Of a DNA stretch of 64,000 nt, positions 21,170-54,125 are shown piece by piece. How positions within the stretch are numbered: position 1 is the stretch's first letter; each line of letters starts with the position of its first letter. The notes beneath the pieces are model-generated. The model worked only from the letters and a program-made list of their open reading frames with translations, made no database searches and had not been told where the DNA came from. The position numbers and the translations under genes are program-made. Origin of the DNA: Aradus depressus (lineage: Eukaryota; Arthropoda; Insecta; Hemiptera; Aradidae); the NCBI GenBank assembly GCA_963662175.1, contig OY759221.1:1426001-1490000 (forward strand). The letters are read 5' to 3'.

Positions 21170-22580
21170 TGTTGTAACGCTAGTAAGTTTTTAGGACTCC
21201 TGGGCACCAAAGCTAGTATGCGCCTTTCAACGGCGGAAGCCACACCTAGTAAATACTTAGCATCGCTGGACGTCATAGTCAGTGCGTACTTAAGAACGTT
21301 TGTGACCACAGCTAGTACGTAGTTGGGAATGCTGGGCATCATAGCTAGTATGTGCCTTGCGACGGCGGACCCCACAGCTAGTACGAAGTTAGGAACGCTG
21401 GGCATCACAGCTATTAAGTGCCTTGCTACAGCGGACCCCACAGCTAGTACGTAGTTAAATACGCTGGGCATTACAGTTAGTAAGTGCTTTGCAACAGCGA
21501 ACTTCACAGCTAGTACATAGTTAGGAACGCTGGGCACTACAGCTAGTAAATGCCTTGCAACAACGGACCCCACAGCTAGTACGAAGTTAGGAACGCTGGG
21601 CACTACAGCTAGTAAATGCCTTGCAACAACGGACCCCACAGCTAGTACGATATTAGGAACCCTGGGCATCACAGCTAGTATGCTTTTGCAACTGCGGACC
21701 CCACAGATAGTATGTAGTTAGAACCACAGGGCATCACAGCTAGTATGAGTTTTGCAACGGTGGACCCCACAGCTAGTACCTACGTAGTTAAATACGCTGG
21801 GCCACACTGCTAGCGCCTTGCAACAGCGGACCCCACAGCTAGTATGTAGTTAAATACGCTGGGCATTACAGTTAGTAAGTGCTTTGCAACAGCGAACTTC
21901 ACAGCTAGTACATAGTTAGGAACGCTGGGCACTACAGCTAGTAAATGCCTTGCAACAACGGACCCCACAGCTAGTACGTAGTTAGGAACGCTGGTCACCA
22001 CAACTAGTATGTGCCTCGCAACAGCGGACCCCACAGCTAGTACGTAGTTAAATACGCTGGGCATTACAGTTAGTAAGTGCTTTGCAACAGCGAACTTCAC
22101 AGCTAGTACATAGTTAGGAACGCTGGGCACTACAGCTAGTAAATGCCTTGCAACAACGGACCCCACAGCTAGTACGATATTAGGAACCCTGGGCATCACA
22201 GCTAGTATGCTTTTGCAACGACGGACCCCACAGTTAGTACGTTTTTAGGAACGCTGGGCCCTACAGGTAGTAGGTGCTTTGCAACTGCGGACCCCACAGA
22301 TAGTATGTAGTTAGAACCACAGGGCATCACAGCTAGTATGAGTTTTGCAACGGTGGACCCCACAGCTAGTACCTACGTAGTTAAATACGCTGGGCCACAC
22401 TGCTAGCGCCTTGCAACAGCAGACCCCACAGCTAGTACATAGTTAGGAACGCTGGGGCTGAGCACTACAGCTAGTAAGTGCCTTGCAACAGCGGACCCCA
22501 CAGCTAGTATGATATTAGGAACGCTGGACATCACAGCTAGTAAATGTCATGCAACAGTGAACCCCACAGCGAATATATAG
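21170..22580 (-). repeat. 33/66-bp minisatellite (copy D)
   Basis: Open minus-strand frames at 21139-21672 and 21810-22199 match those of copy B exactly in sequence and spacing, apart from the missing 725-base block. Confidence 0.9.
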
Positions 22581-22584
22581 TTAC

Positions 22585-24165
22585 TACTACTACTACATGT
22601 GAAATTCATGGCAATCCGATTCATGACAATACGATCAACCGTTAATGAGCTAGCTCTATATTTATACCCCCCCCCCCCTCAACCCCGCCACCCGTTCAAA
22701 ACTTCGGGACGCCACACACCTTATTTTTCTATTTGGCCTTCAGGAATAATATATGCGAAATTTCGTGACAATACGACCAACCGTTAATGAGCTAACTCTA
22801 TATGTATCTTTAGCCCCCCCCACAACCCTCCTTCCTGTTCAAAAATTTGGGCCGTCACACACCTAATATTTCTATTTGACCCTTAGGAATATTACATGTG
22901 AAATTTCATGACGATTCGCCCATTAGTTAATGAGTTAGCTCTATATTTATACTTAGGCCCCCCCACAACCCCCCTCCCGTTCAAAACTTTGGGACGCCAA
23001 CCACCTTTTTTTGCTATTTGGCTTTTAAAAATACTACATGTGAAATTTCATGACAATTCGCCCATTAGTTAATGAGTTAGCTCTATATTTATACTTAGGC
23101 CCCCCCACATCCCCCCCTCCCGTTCAAAACGTTGGGACGCCACACACCTTATTTTTCTATTTGGCCTTCAGGAATACTCCATGTGAAATTTCGTGACAAT
23201 CCGACAACCGTTAAAGAATTAGCTCTATATTTATACTTAGGCCCCCCTTACAACCCCCCCTCCCGTTCAAAACTTTGGGACGCCACACACCTTTTTTTGC
23301 TATTTGGCTTTTAAAAATACTACATGTGAAATTTCATGACGATTCGCTCATTAGTTAATGAGTTAGCTCTATATTTATACTTAGGCCCCCCCACAACCTC
23401 CCCTCCCGTTCAAAACTTTGGGACGCCACACACCTTATTTTTCTATTTGGCCTTCAGGAATACTCCATGTGAAATTTCGTGGCAATCCGACCAACCGTTA
23501 AAGAATTAGCTCTATATTTATACTTAGGCCCCCCTTACAACCCCCCCTCCCGTTCAAAACTTTGGGACGCCACACACCTTTTCTTCCTATTTGGCTTTTA
23601 AAAATACTACGTGAAATTTCATGACGATTCGCCCATTAGTTAATGAGTTAGCTCTATATTTATACTTAGGCCCCCCCACAACCCCCCCTCCCGATCAAAA
23701 CTTTGGGACGCCACACACCTTTTCTTCCTATTTGGCTTTTAAAAATACTACATGTGAAATTTCATGACAATTCGACCATTAGTTAATGTGTTAGCACTAT
23801 TTATATACTTAGGCCCCCCTTACAACCCCCCCTCCCGATCAAAACTTTGGGACGCCACACACCTTTTTTTCCTATTTGGCTTTTAAAAATACTACATGTG
23901 AAATTTCATGACGATTCGCCCATTAGTTAATGAGTTAGCTCTATATTTATACTTAGGCCCCCCCACAACCCCCCCTCCCGTTCAAAACTTTGGGACGCCA
24001 CACATCTTTTTTTCGTGTTTGGCTTTTAAAAAGACTACGTGTGAAATTTCATGACAATCCGACCAACCGTAATGAGGTAGGACTATTTATATACTTAGGC
24101 CCCCCTTACAACCCTCCCTACCGTTCAAAATTCTGGGACGCCACATAGCCTATTATTCAATCGGG
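22585..24165 (+). repeat. 143-bp C-rich tandem array (copy D)
   Basis: Duplicate of 14565-16145, with a shorter first C run (13 instead of 18). Confidence 0.9.
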
Positions 24166-24206
24166 CTCAAAAGAATGCCCCGTTTCAGCTTTATTTATAT
24201 AGATTA

Positions 24207-26153
24207 TATCACAATGTACACAAGTTTTAATTTGTGTTCATATCTATACATACATTTTTTTTTTTGGCATTTTTCTTCCATAGTGGATCGGTGTCACCAT
24301 ATTTAAAGTCAGTCTGAACGTTGTGCTGACGTTGGCATAATCCGAAACCAGCACACTCTATGGCTCTGTCAGTTAACAAATATTAAATCTATAAACCGTT
24401 AAAAAGCAAGAAATTTGAAGAATGGAGTCTACCGAGCTCAGGATCGCCACTTAGAAATCTAGCTGAGGCACTTAGGTCAGATGTTTTAATCGGCAAGTTA
24501 AAAATAACTTTGAGCACTTCGTCCTTCGGATGGGACATTAAGCGATGATCCAGGGCTTTTTCGAATGTGAGGTACTCGATAATGAGACGTATGTTATGTA
24601 AATAAACCTGGGTAGGTCAATTTCCACTTAGGTTGAAAGCCTTGAGCACGTCGTCCTTCGGATGGGACTTTCCGGATATATCTGAATCTGTAGTATCAGT
24701 TTTTACAATTATTAAGCCTATAAACCGTTAAATAGCGCGAATTTTTTGAAAAACGTTTTCATTTTGATTTTTGTGTGGGGTTCAGATAATCCGGTCGTTC
24801 TCTATCAGTTTTAACAAATATTTAATCTATAACCCGTTAAAAAGCGAGAAATTTGAAGAATGGAGTCTACCGAGCGCAGGATCGCCACTTAGAAATCTAG
24901 CTGAGGCACTTAGGTCAGATGTTTTAATCGGGAAGTGAAAAATAACTATGAGCACGTCGTCCTTCGGATGGGACTTTAAGCGATGTTCCAGGACTTTTTC
25001 GAATGTGAGGTACTCGATAATGAGACGTATGTTATGTAAATAAACCTGGGTAGGTGAAATTTCACTTAGGTTGAAAATAGCCTTGAGCACGTCGTCCTTC
25101 GGATGGGACTTTCCGGATAAATCTGAATCTGTCGTATCAGTTTTAACAATTATTAACCCTATAAACCGTTAAATAGCGCAAATTTTTTGAAAAACATTTT
25201 TATTTTGATTTTTGTGTAGGATTCAGATAATCCGGTCGTTCTCTATCAGTTTTAACAAATATTAAATCTATAAACCGTTAAAAAGCGAGAAATTTCAAGA
25301 ATGGAGTCTACCGAGCTCAGGATCGCCACTTAGAAATCTAGTTGAGGCACTTAGGTCAGATGTTTCAATCGGGAAGTTAAAAAACACTTTGAGCACGTCG
25401 TCCTTCGGATGGGACTTTAAGCGATGATCCAGGGCTTTTTCGATTGTGAGTTACTCGATAATGAGACGTATGTTATGTAAATAAACCTGGGTAGGTGAAA
25501 TATCACTTAGGTTGAAAATAGCCTTGAGCACGTCGTCCTTCGGATGGGACTTTCCGGATAAATCTGAATCTCTCGTATCAGTTTTAACAATTATTAAGCC
25601 TATAAACCGTTAAATAGCGCAAATTTTTTGAAAAACATTTTTATTTTGATTTTTGTGTAGGATTCAGATAATCCGGTCGTTCTCTATCAGTTTTAACAAA
25701 TATTAAATCTATAAACCGTTAAAAAGCGAGAAATTTCAAGAATGGAGTCTACCGAGCTCAGGATCGCCACTTAGAAATCTAGCTGAGGCACTTAGGTCAG
25801 ATGTTTCAATCGGGAAGTTAAAAAACACTTTGAGCACGTCGTCCTTCGGATGGGACTTTAAGCGATGATCCAGGGCTTTTTCGAATGTGAGGTACTCGAT
25901 AATGAGACGTATGTTATGTAAATAAACCTGGTTAGGTGAAATTTCACTTAGGTTGAAAATAGCCTTGAGCACGTCGTCCGTCGGATGGGACTTTTCGGAT
26001 ATATCTGATTCTGTCGTATCAGTTTTAACAATTATTAAGCCTATAAACCGTTAAATAGCGTGAATTTTTTGAAAAACATTTTTATTTTGATTTTTGTGTA
26101 GGATTCAGATAATCCGGTCGTTCTCTATCAGTTTTAACAAATATTAAATCTAT
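24207..26153 (+). repeat. 440-bp SINE-derived tandem array, right copy
   Basis: Duplicate of 16188-18136. One visible difference is gatccagggc here versus gattcagggc in the left copy. Confidence 0.85.
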
Positions 26154-26291
26154 AGCAGTTATACCCGGCGTTGCCCGGGGAACTTTGATTTTTCTCCCAA
26201 TATCTTTTATAACGCTATTCAGTTCCTCGACAGTACATTCATGATGTTATAATTTTCAATTATTCATACGGAATAAGGCTTATAGTCCTTC

Positions 26292-27350
26292 AGCTGTTCT
26301 AACGCTAGTAAGTTTTTAGGATCCCTGGGCACCACATCTAGTATGCGCCTTTCAACGGCGGAAGCCACACCTAGTGAATACTTAGCATCGCTGGACGTCC
26401 TAGTCAGTGCGTACTTAAGAACGTTTGTGACCACAGCTAGTATGTGGCTTGCAACGCTGAGCACCACAGCTAGTACGTAGTTGGGAATGCTGGGCATCAT
26501 AGCTAGTATGTGCCTTGCGACGGCGGACCCAACAGCTAGTACGTAGTTAGGAACGCTGGTCACCACAGCTAGTATGTGCCTCGCAACAGCGGACCCCACA
26601 GCTAGTACGAAGTTAGGAACGCTGGGCATCACAGCTATTAAGTGCCTTGCAACAGCGGACCCCACAGCTAGTATGTAGTTAAATACGCTGGGCATTACAG
26701 TTAGTAAGTGCTTTGCAACAGCGAACTTCACAGCTAGTACATAGTTAGGAACGCTGGGCACTACAGCTAGTAAATGCCTTGCTACAACGGACCCCACAGC
26801 TAGTACGAAGTTAGGAACGCTGGGCACTACAGCTAGTAAATGCCTTGCAACAACGGACCCCACAGCTAGTACGATATTAGGAACCCTGGGCATCACAGCT
26901 AGTATGCTTTTGCAACGACGGACCCCACAGCTAGTACGTTTTTAGGAACGCTGGGCCCTACAGGTAGTAGGTGACTTGCAACTGCGAACCCCACAGATAG
27001 TATATAGTTAGAACCACAGGGCATCACAGCTAGTATGAGTTTTGCAACGGCGGACCCCACAGCTAGTACCTACGAGTAAAATACGCTGGGCCACACTGCT
27101 AGCGCCTTGCAACAGCAGACCCCACAGCTAGTACGTAATTAGAAACGCTGGGCATTACAGCTAGTGAATGTCTTATAGGTGCCTTGCAACAGCGAACCCC
27201 ACAGCCAGTACATAGTTAGGAACGCTGGGGCTGAGCACTACAGCTAGTAAGTACCTTGCAACAGCGGACCCCACAGCTAGTACGATATTAGGAACGCTGG
27301 GCATCACAGCTAGTAAATGTCTTGCAACAGTGAACCCCACAGCGAATACA
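26292..27350 (-). repeat. 33/66-bp minisatellite (copy E)
   Basis: Duplicate of the copy C array, including the 210-codon open minus-strand frame (26264-26896). Confidence 0.9.
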
Positions 27351-27359
27351 CAGTTACTA

Positions 27360-28950
27360 CTACTACATGTGAAATTCATGACAATCCGATTGCCCTTTAA
27401 TCATTCAGCATTATTTTTATGCTTAGCCCCCCCCCCCCCCTCCAAATTTTTAAGATGTCACATAGTGTATTTTTCTATTTGGCCATCAAGAATACTACAT
27501 GTGAAATTCCATGACAATCCAATCATCCGTTAATGACCTATCACTATCTTCAAATTTAGGCCTACCCCCATAACCCCCCTCCCGTTCACAATTGTTTGAT
27601 GTCAAACACCCTATTTTTCTATTTGGCCTTTATGAATACTACATGTGAAATTTCGTGACAATCCGATCATCCGTTAATGACTTATCACTATACTTATACT
27701 TAGGCCCCCATCAATCCATCCTCCCGTTCAAAATTTTGTGACTTATACACCCTATATTTCTATTTGGCTTTTAAGAATACTACATGTGAAATTCCATGAC
27801 AATACGACCAACCTTTAATGAGCTACCACTATATTTATACTTAGCCCCCTCCCCCCCCCCCCCCCCCCCACAACCCCCCCCTCCCGTTCAAAACTTTGGG
27901 ACGCCACACACCTTATTTTTTATTTGGCCTTCAGGAATACTACATGGGAAATTTCGTGACAATACGATCAACCGTTAATGAGCCAGCTCTATATTTATAT
28001 TTAGCCCCCCCCCCCCCCCAAACCCCCCACCCGATCAAAACTTTGGGACGCCACACACCTTATTTTTCTATTTGGCCTTCAGGAATACTACATGTGAAAT
28101 TTCGTGACAATCTGACCAACCGACCAACCGTTAATGAGCCAGCTCTATATTTATACTTAGCCCCCCCCCCCCCCCCCCTCAACCCTCCCTCCCGTTCAAA
28201 ACTTTGGGTCGCCGCACACCTTTTTTTTTTTATTTGGTCTTCAGGAATACTACATGTGAAACTTCGTGACAATGCGACCAACCGTTAATGAGCTAGCTCT
28301 ATATTTATACTTAGGCCCCCCCACAAACCCCCCTCCCGTTCAAAACTTTGGGACGCCAGGACGCCACACACCTTATTTTTCTATTTGGCCTTCAGGAATA
28401 CTACATGGGAAATTTCGTGACAATACGATCAACCGTTAATGAGCTAGCTCTATATTTATACTTAGCCCCCCCCCCCTCAACCCCCCCTCCTATTTAAAAT
28501 TTTGGGACGCTACACACAATATTTTTCAATTTGGCCTTTAAGAATACTACATGTGAAATTTCATGACATTCTGATCATCCGTTAAAGATCTATCACTATC
28601 TTTATATTTAGGCCTACGCCCACAACCCCCCCTCCCATTTAAAATTTTGGGACGCCACACACAATATTTTTTAATTTGGCCTTTAAGAATACTACATGTG
28701 AAATTTCATGACAATCTGATCATCCGTTAAAGATCTATCACTATCTTTATATTTAGGCCTACGCCCACAACCCCCCCTCCCATTTAAAATTTTGGGACGC
28801 CACACACAATATTTTTCAATTTGGCCTTTAAGAATACTACATGTGAAATTTCGTGACAATACGACCAACCGTTAATGAGCTAGCTCTATATTTATACTTA
28901 GGCCCCCCTACAACCCCCCCTCCCGTTCAAAATTTTGGGACGCGACATAG
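27360..28950 (+). repeat. 143-bp C-rich tandem array (copy E)
   Basis: About eleven units. The C runs are longer than in copy C at matching places. Units after 28060 are outside the duplication. Confidence 0.9.
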
Positions 28951-29078
28951 CCTATTATTCAATCGGGCTCAAAAGAATGCTACATGTGAAGTTTCATAAA
29001 AATCCGTCCAGCCGTTTGGGCGTGATGCTGGAACAAACATACAAACAAACAAACCCCGTTTCAGCTTTATTAATATAG

Positions 29079-31084
29079 ATTAATTTTCTCTCTTCTAGGG
29101 CAAAAAAATAGTTTAGACTAGAAGTTTTTTTTTTTGAAGAATCTACAATGAAATAGAACGAAGTATATAAATCATTGAAATACCCAAATGTTACCATGAA
29201 GAAACCTTCTCAAAGAGCACGGTTTGTGATTCGTTAAACATGATTTCTTTGTAATTGTTGCCAACTATGTAAAGTTTTGAAAATTTTCTAGACAAGAAGT
29301 ACCTACTTGCTACTTAGGAAAAATGTAAAATAATTAAAATACCATAAAAAGTCCTCAAAAAAAAAAAAATAAGAAATGAAACTAAAATAAATAAATAAAC
29401 AATAAATTGACAATTACTGATTATTTAGGGCCTATTTCAGTCTTCTGTTTTCTTAGCTGCTCCTCTATTTTATGTTTTCTGATGTTCTCTTTGTCATGAG
29501 AAGTGGCACCATGCGCGGATCCAGAGGATGGGCTTAAGTCATTTGTGACATTTTTTAAGCTTTTAAGAACACACTTAGGAAACAAAATAGATGAAGTTTA
29601 ATTTATAATAAGGTACTTGTCAATTTATTATAAACACATTATAAATAAGGACAATTTTTCGATAGGACTAACAGTTTTCACTTGAATCCATTAAAAACTC
29701 GATCTCGGGTTTTCGAACGATTACAATATTTCTTTATACTACAGGTATAAGGAAGTAAAAATTAAAAATTATTAACTCACTTTTGTGACAAAAAAAAAAC
29801 GTACATAAATAAATATATGTTCACTGTCTGTTCCAGCGGATCTCCTAAAGAATGTCTGTTTCATCATTCCCAAAAAACATTTTTCTTTTGAAAAATCTGT
29901 GTATATTCTTAAATTCAAATTTCCTTTTTTTGCTTGGGTGTATTAAGTTTATTTTCTATCGTTAGTTAAAGAATTAATTCGTTTGGCCGCGCTTGGTTCG
30001 TTTAAGAAGCTCCTTACTTTGTTACCTGCACCTCATGAAATAACCTCATGTTAGTTCTACAGGGACGAAATCTGAATGTTCATGTTCTGCTTTTAACATG
30101 TGATTTTTCAATTTAAAATAATTTTTTTTCCAACAATGTTTAAATCTAGAATTGTTTTATCGTTTGAACTAGTTGCAATTAATGTGTATAAAACTGTATT
30201 ATGAAGCACCCCCCTTCTCATATTTGTTTGGGCCTCAGGCCAATGTCCCCCTCTCCAGTATTATTTCCTTTCAGAAGAGCTTTCACGGCAAAAAAAAAAA
30301 AAAATATATATATTTTTGGTAATCAGTTATCTTTTCTTAAAGAGCCTATAATTATTTTCAAGTGTCAACACTGTGTTGCCCTCGTTCATAAAATGCCGTT
30401 GCTGCCCAGCTGTAGATAGCTATTGGCAGAACCTTGGTATAGTGAAATGCCAAAGCCTTATCTATAATTTAGCTACTGAATTATCCGTGAACATTTATTA
30501 TTTTATCATAAATTTTAGATAACTATATTATAGTCATTGTGTTCAATTATTCCCCCCACCCCTCCTTAATTAGCTAATATTTATGTTGCCTAGCCATATT
30601 TCTCATATGTCTTTTGAACACAAATATTTACTGGACAGTTTTAATGGACACAAATGTGATTAGTTATAACAATAATAGTGAAATATGTGATGTGACTTTA
30701 ACAGGACTTTCTTGTACCACCCAGTATTGTACAGATCTCTCTCCCTTCTCCCTCCCTCTCAACATCATTTCATACTGTCCATACTGGGTACATGAAACTA
30801 ATTTGTTGGCGTCAGCGGTTTTGTTATGTTGTACAGCCTGATTCTGAGAGTGACTTTCTTATACCCTGCAACGCTTGTATGAAATGAATTTGAGAGGGGT
30901 GAGGGGGAGAGAGTGATCTGGCCAACAATGGTTGAAGAAAGTTATATTTATATATATTTCACAGGTTTTCAAGTTCTGGTCACATAACATATATTTTATT
31001 TGTTCTTCACTTTTATTTAATCCTTTTCAATAAAAAGCTACTAGCAATAAAAACATGTTTTAAAATTCCTTGCTGTTACAATTT
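29079..31084. other. AT-rich intergenic DNA
   Basis: No gene recognised. A short match to repeat family Y (cgataggactaacagttttc) lies at 29661-29680. The rest is AT-rich with A runs. Confidence 0.4.
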
Positions 31085-31477
31085 TTTTTATTTTTTATTT
31101 ATTTACATATTCACAACGACAAAATTTGTCACTAGTGATTGTGATGATGAGCGGTGGCAAGTGTGTCGCTGTACTGCTGAGGTTCGTGACCGAAGAGGAG
31201 TCCAGGCTAGTCCTGGAGCAGGTCCCTCTGTCATATCCGCTTGAGACGTCTTGACGGATTTGTGGGGAGAGTGTTCGTGGATAATTGCAAAATAAGTGGA
31301 TTGGCGTGATGATGGAGTTTGTCGTGAAAATTTTGATATCGTGTCCTGATAACAGAAGGTACAAATGGGCTGTTGAGGTCATTATGTAATGTGAGGTTGG
31401 AAACGTGAAATGGGGCATTGGCAATGTGGCGTAGTATGATGGATTGTATTGACTGAAGGCGTTGTATGTTTGATTTT
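31085..31477 (-). pseudogene. Jockey-type LINE reverse transcriptase, 3' fragment
   Basis: The minus strand from 31477 reads KSNIQRLQSIQSIILRHIAN and continues APFHVSNLTLHNDLNSPFV to PSRRLKRI and a stop at 31231. This is the conserved end of Jockey-clade ORF2 (IQR, APF/WYVSN, LHxDL, PxRRLKR). Upstream RT motifs are absent, so it is 5'-truncated. The 3' end faces left and runs into a T-rich stretch (31080-31110) that may be the poly-A tail on the minus strand. Confidence 0.8.
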
Positions 31478-31596
31478 TTGGCTGATACAATTTAAACATT
31501 ACAAATATTTCCTGCCAAATTTTACTGCACATTCTTTGGAATGATAATGAATTTAACTTCGTTCATAGTTAGTCCTATTCTCAAATCGGCACATAA

Positions 31597-32030
31597 CCAT
31601 AATCGATAGGACTAACAGTTTTCGCGTTAATCGAGCAAACGTCTAAAAAATGGGTTTCTTCTTAATTTTAAGACGGTTTTCGGTAAAACAGTAAAATGAA
31701 AAGACCTTCGAAATTCATATATATTCTTTCATATAAAATGCGCCCTTCAGCTTTTTTCTTTTTACTTTTATTTGAAGTTTTGATTGGTCATAAATATAAG
31801 CGATATCTTGTAAAATGTACGTGGTCAAAATCTAATCAGATCTATAAGGGAGCACATGTGACTTCTTCATTTCAATTTTCAAGTTCATTGATACAATCGT
31901 TTTTTTGTAAGAGGGCTCACAAAATTTCAATCACAAACACACACAAAAACGCAAAAGGTAGACATTATCACGAAAATGATCAAAATCTGTTCCAGGGGAC
32001 CTTGAAATTCCGAAAAGCTCCATCTCAGAT
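31597..32030 (+). repeat. dispersed repeat family Y
   Basis: Starts near cgataggactaacagttttc, includes gtctaaaaaatgggtt, then ccttcgaaa and a tcagctttt/acttttatttgaag block. The same order recurs, diverged, at 47375-48115, and a fragment lies at 29661. It is noncoding, of unknown class, and lies just upstream of the first coding exon of the LRR gene. Confidence 0.5.
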
Positions 32031-32131
32031 TTTCCTACGTTTTCATCTGTTGGGGATCTGACAGAACTAATTTCGTACCGTTTTCTCGTCACATAATGTT
32101 CTAATTGTATGGTATGTGTGTTACAGTAGGG

Positions 32132-51447
<19,316 letters not shown>

Positions 51448-51719
51448 TGTGCTAAAAGAAGGAGAGGGAATACGAAGAAAAGAAGAAAATCGTCCAGAAA
51501 TTTATTGTATAAATAGGAAAATAGAAGGCCATCATAAATTATTTATGCGCTGTGTATAGGTGACTTTTGTACATATGTACCTATGTAATTTGAATTATTG
51601 TAAATACCTTAATTTTTTTTTTTTTTAAATGATATGTATATAATATTTAGTATTCATATTGTTCCTTTTATTGTTATAATTTATAAATTTTATTTTTAAT
51701 TTGTTTTATTAATAATAAA
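51448..51719 (+). terminator. probable 3' UTR and polyadenylation signal
   Basis: An A/T-rich 3' UTR follows the stop. The first clear aataaa is at about 51714, with more near 51756. I did not find an earlier canonical signal. Transcript data would fix the end. Confidence 0.5.
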
Positions 51720-53630
51720 AATAAAAAAAAGTAGAAAAATGTTACCGAAAAAAAGAAATAAATAAATAATATAATATCCAAATACTAAAAATATTTACAT
51801 TATCTCGTCCATTTTTTAAATTTTTAGTATAACATATAAAGTGTATATTTGGTATTATAAGGCGCTTGAAGGTGGGACAGATGTGAATGTGTGAGCGCAC
51901 CGCAACTCGCGTTTTTATCAAAAACCAAATGGTCGGAAAGCTGATTTTTTTCATATTTTTCATTTCATGTGTACTTTTAAATTGTCTTTCAAATAACGTC
52001 CTTTCGAATGTTTTATTTTTGGATGAGAATTGTTGGCGCATACGCCAAAAAAATACAAATTTGAATCACCATTATGATGTAATGGGTAGTATGGGTGTTT
52101 TTTTTGAGAACTTATTTTCAGAAGAAGCCCATTTTTCTATTACTGTCGGTTCTAAGAAATATCGACTTTCTTTAATCATTGATCCGCTCCTATAGTTAGT
52201 TGAAAATATGAAATGGTAATTGAAAGTAAATGAGATGGAAAAATGGATTTAAAAAATAAATAACTATAAAATGTAATATTTAAAATCCTAAATATATTAA
52301 ATTAAATTAAATTAAAGTATTTTTTTCTTGTAATTTAAGATTATTACTTTAATCTATTTTAGTCCGAGCCCTTGCGATCGCATCGATCGATCGTTAAAGA
52401 TCCCTATCTAACTAAACCTGGATAGCAACATTTATGTCTCTCACAGTAGATGTATTTATTGATAACTCCAATATACCGTATAACGTTAAAGTGTACGAAA
52501 ATGGTTATCGCCAATAAACTCAGGACACAAAATGCTAAAGGAAGTTCGTCATTTTGGCGTGCTAACCGCCTTTTTTGCGTTGGCGTAGTTTTTTTTTAAA
52601 CAGTATATTATATAGTGATATCATAATTTCTAGGAAACAATATTTAAAATATTCAAAACTGCTTCTGTTTCTCAAGAACAACGCCAGGTTGAATGTCGCC
52701 TTCAGTCTGTGTACCTAACCTTATGTAATTTCTTAAATTATTGATTATATTGATTACATATGTATATGGTGTGATGTGTATTGGAGTAGAACTAAGACAG
52801 AGATCAGGGAGATCTCATGCCCCCTCTCGCCCACAGGTAATCGAAATCATGATCAAGATTAATCTCTGTTCGAGGATTCCAACTCCGAAATTGATAATGT
52901 AATTACAATTCTGGATACATAATCAATTAACCATTCATTTTGTTTATATATCTCCAGAAATTTAATTGAGAAGGCTCATTTTCCCTTCCATTCTTAAGGA
53001 TTAATGTTTTGAATGGAATTCATATTAAAATCGGTATTGTATTTGCTAACTGTTTATGTTGCCCGGTGTGGTAAGGAGCCAGATGGGGGCAGCCTCGTCA
53101 CTGTGCTTCCTTCCCCACTCTACCCACCCGCCTTCTCTTCTTAGCTCTACTCTACATCTAATATAATATTTATGTTATACAGAAGACATTACTAACTCTA
53201 GCCCAAAGAGTTCACATCTGTGATAAATACATTAGATATACTTAGTATATTTTAAAATCATATTTTGTATAAATGTATTATTTCTGATATCTTTGTTTTT
53301 AATGTATTTTTATTTGAATGTATCAGAAAGTTGTAAAATTTACAAGATAATGCTTAATATTATCTACCTTCCATATAAAAGTTTGTTGTATTTATGAGAG
53401 TTTTATTGTATTTGTTCAGTAAAATTAAATTATTTTTATATATTTATTTTTGTGCAAAACATTTGCGTTTGTGTATTCATAATTATTTATTTCATACCAA
53501 AACGAGCTGTTCAAATATGTCCAAATTTGATAATTTTAAAAGTCTTCCATACGCTGACCCCCCCCCCCCCCCCCCCCCCCCTTTTTGTTTGTTTCTTCTG
53601 TAATTGTACTTAAACGTAATGTTTTTACAT
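51720..53630. other. AT-rich intergenic DNA
   Basis: No gene or known repeat recognised. Features are a short run of overlapping atcgatcg near 52385, and a run of 25 C at 53558-53582. Confidence 0.45.
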
Positions 53631-54120
53631 TGCCGGCTTTAAGAAGCACAGGGGAAGTTATGTAATCGGCCAGAAATTCAATGCGGAGTTTTTAACGGAA
53701 TTGCATGTTTTTCGACCTCATGATTTCAAATATGAAAAAAAAAGTCTATGTATGAATGAATGTATCGACATGAAATTTTATATGTGTATTCAGACCCTGC
53801 AAGGACAACACCTGTTGACTTCAGCCAAATCGGCCAAAGGGAAGGGGGAGACTTGACACAAAAACTCTAATATCTACCGTTGTAATGAATGTATTGACAC
53901 GAAATTTCATATGTATATTCAAAGTCCTCCAAAGACAACTACTATTAAATTTCAGCGGAATCTGCCGAAGGGGAGGTGGGATCAGAGGGGCTCAACTCGA
54001 AATTCTGATATAATCAACGTATTGTGATGAAATTTTATATTTAAATTCAAACCGCCATAAGGATGGATGGCATCTATAATTTTAATGAATCCAAGGGAAT
54101 GGGGGCTCGACTCAAATAAC
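53631..54120 (+). repeat. dispersed repeat family X, 5' two-thirds
   Basis: Begins in a diverged head (ggggaagttatgtaatcggc), then three modules with gaatgtatcgacatgaaatt-type phrases, each followed by aaatcggcca or an equivalent. The 3' end is replaced by a SINE fragment. Confidence 0.7.
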
Positions 54121-54125
54121 ATAAT

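Larger units (their letters stand above)
21026..24206 (+). mobile_element. minisatellite-bearing element, copy D
   Basis: Duplicate of copy B without the 725-base expansion. Same order of head, 33/66-bp array, 143-bp array and shortened tail. Confidence 0.75.
20041..28060 (+). repeat. large direct duplication, right copy
   Basis: Second copy of 11296-20040, shorter by 725 bases in the first minisatellite. Near identity over 8 kb means a very recent duplication, or two haplotypes laid end to end in the assembly. Confidence 0.9.
26154..29078 (+). mobile_element. minisatellite-bearing element, copy E
   Basis: Duplicate of copy C up to 28060, then unique units that are more diverged (for example three units at 28500-28850 with ggcctacgcccacaacc), and a full tail with gtccagccgtttgggcgtga ending ttcagctttattaatataga. 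This is the outer edge of the block. Confidence 0.75.

Noticed and set aside
31095..31532. The 145-codon minus-strand frame as a host protein
   Set aside because: A different frame of the same bases encodes a clear Jockey-type reverse transcriptase end, so this frame is a shadow of a LINE fragment.
51887..52195. A 102-codon forward frame downstream of the LRR gene
   Set aside because: Phenylalanine- and lysine-rich translation typical of AT-rich noncoding DNA, overlapped by an opposite frame of similar length.
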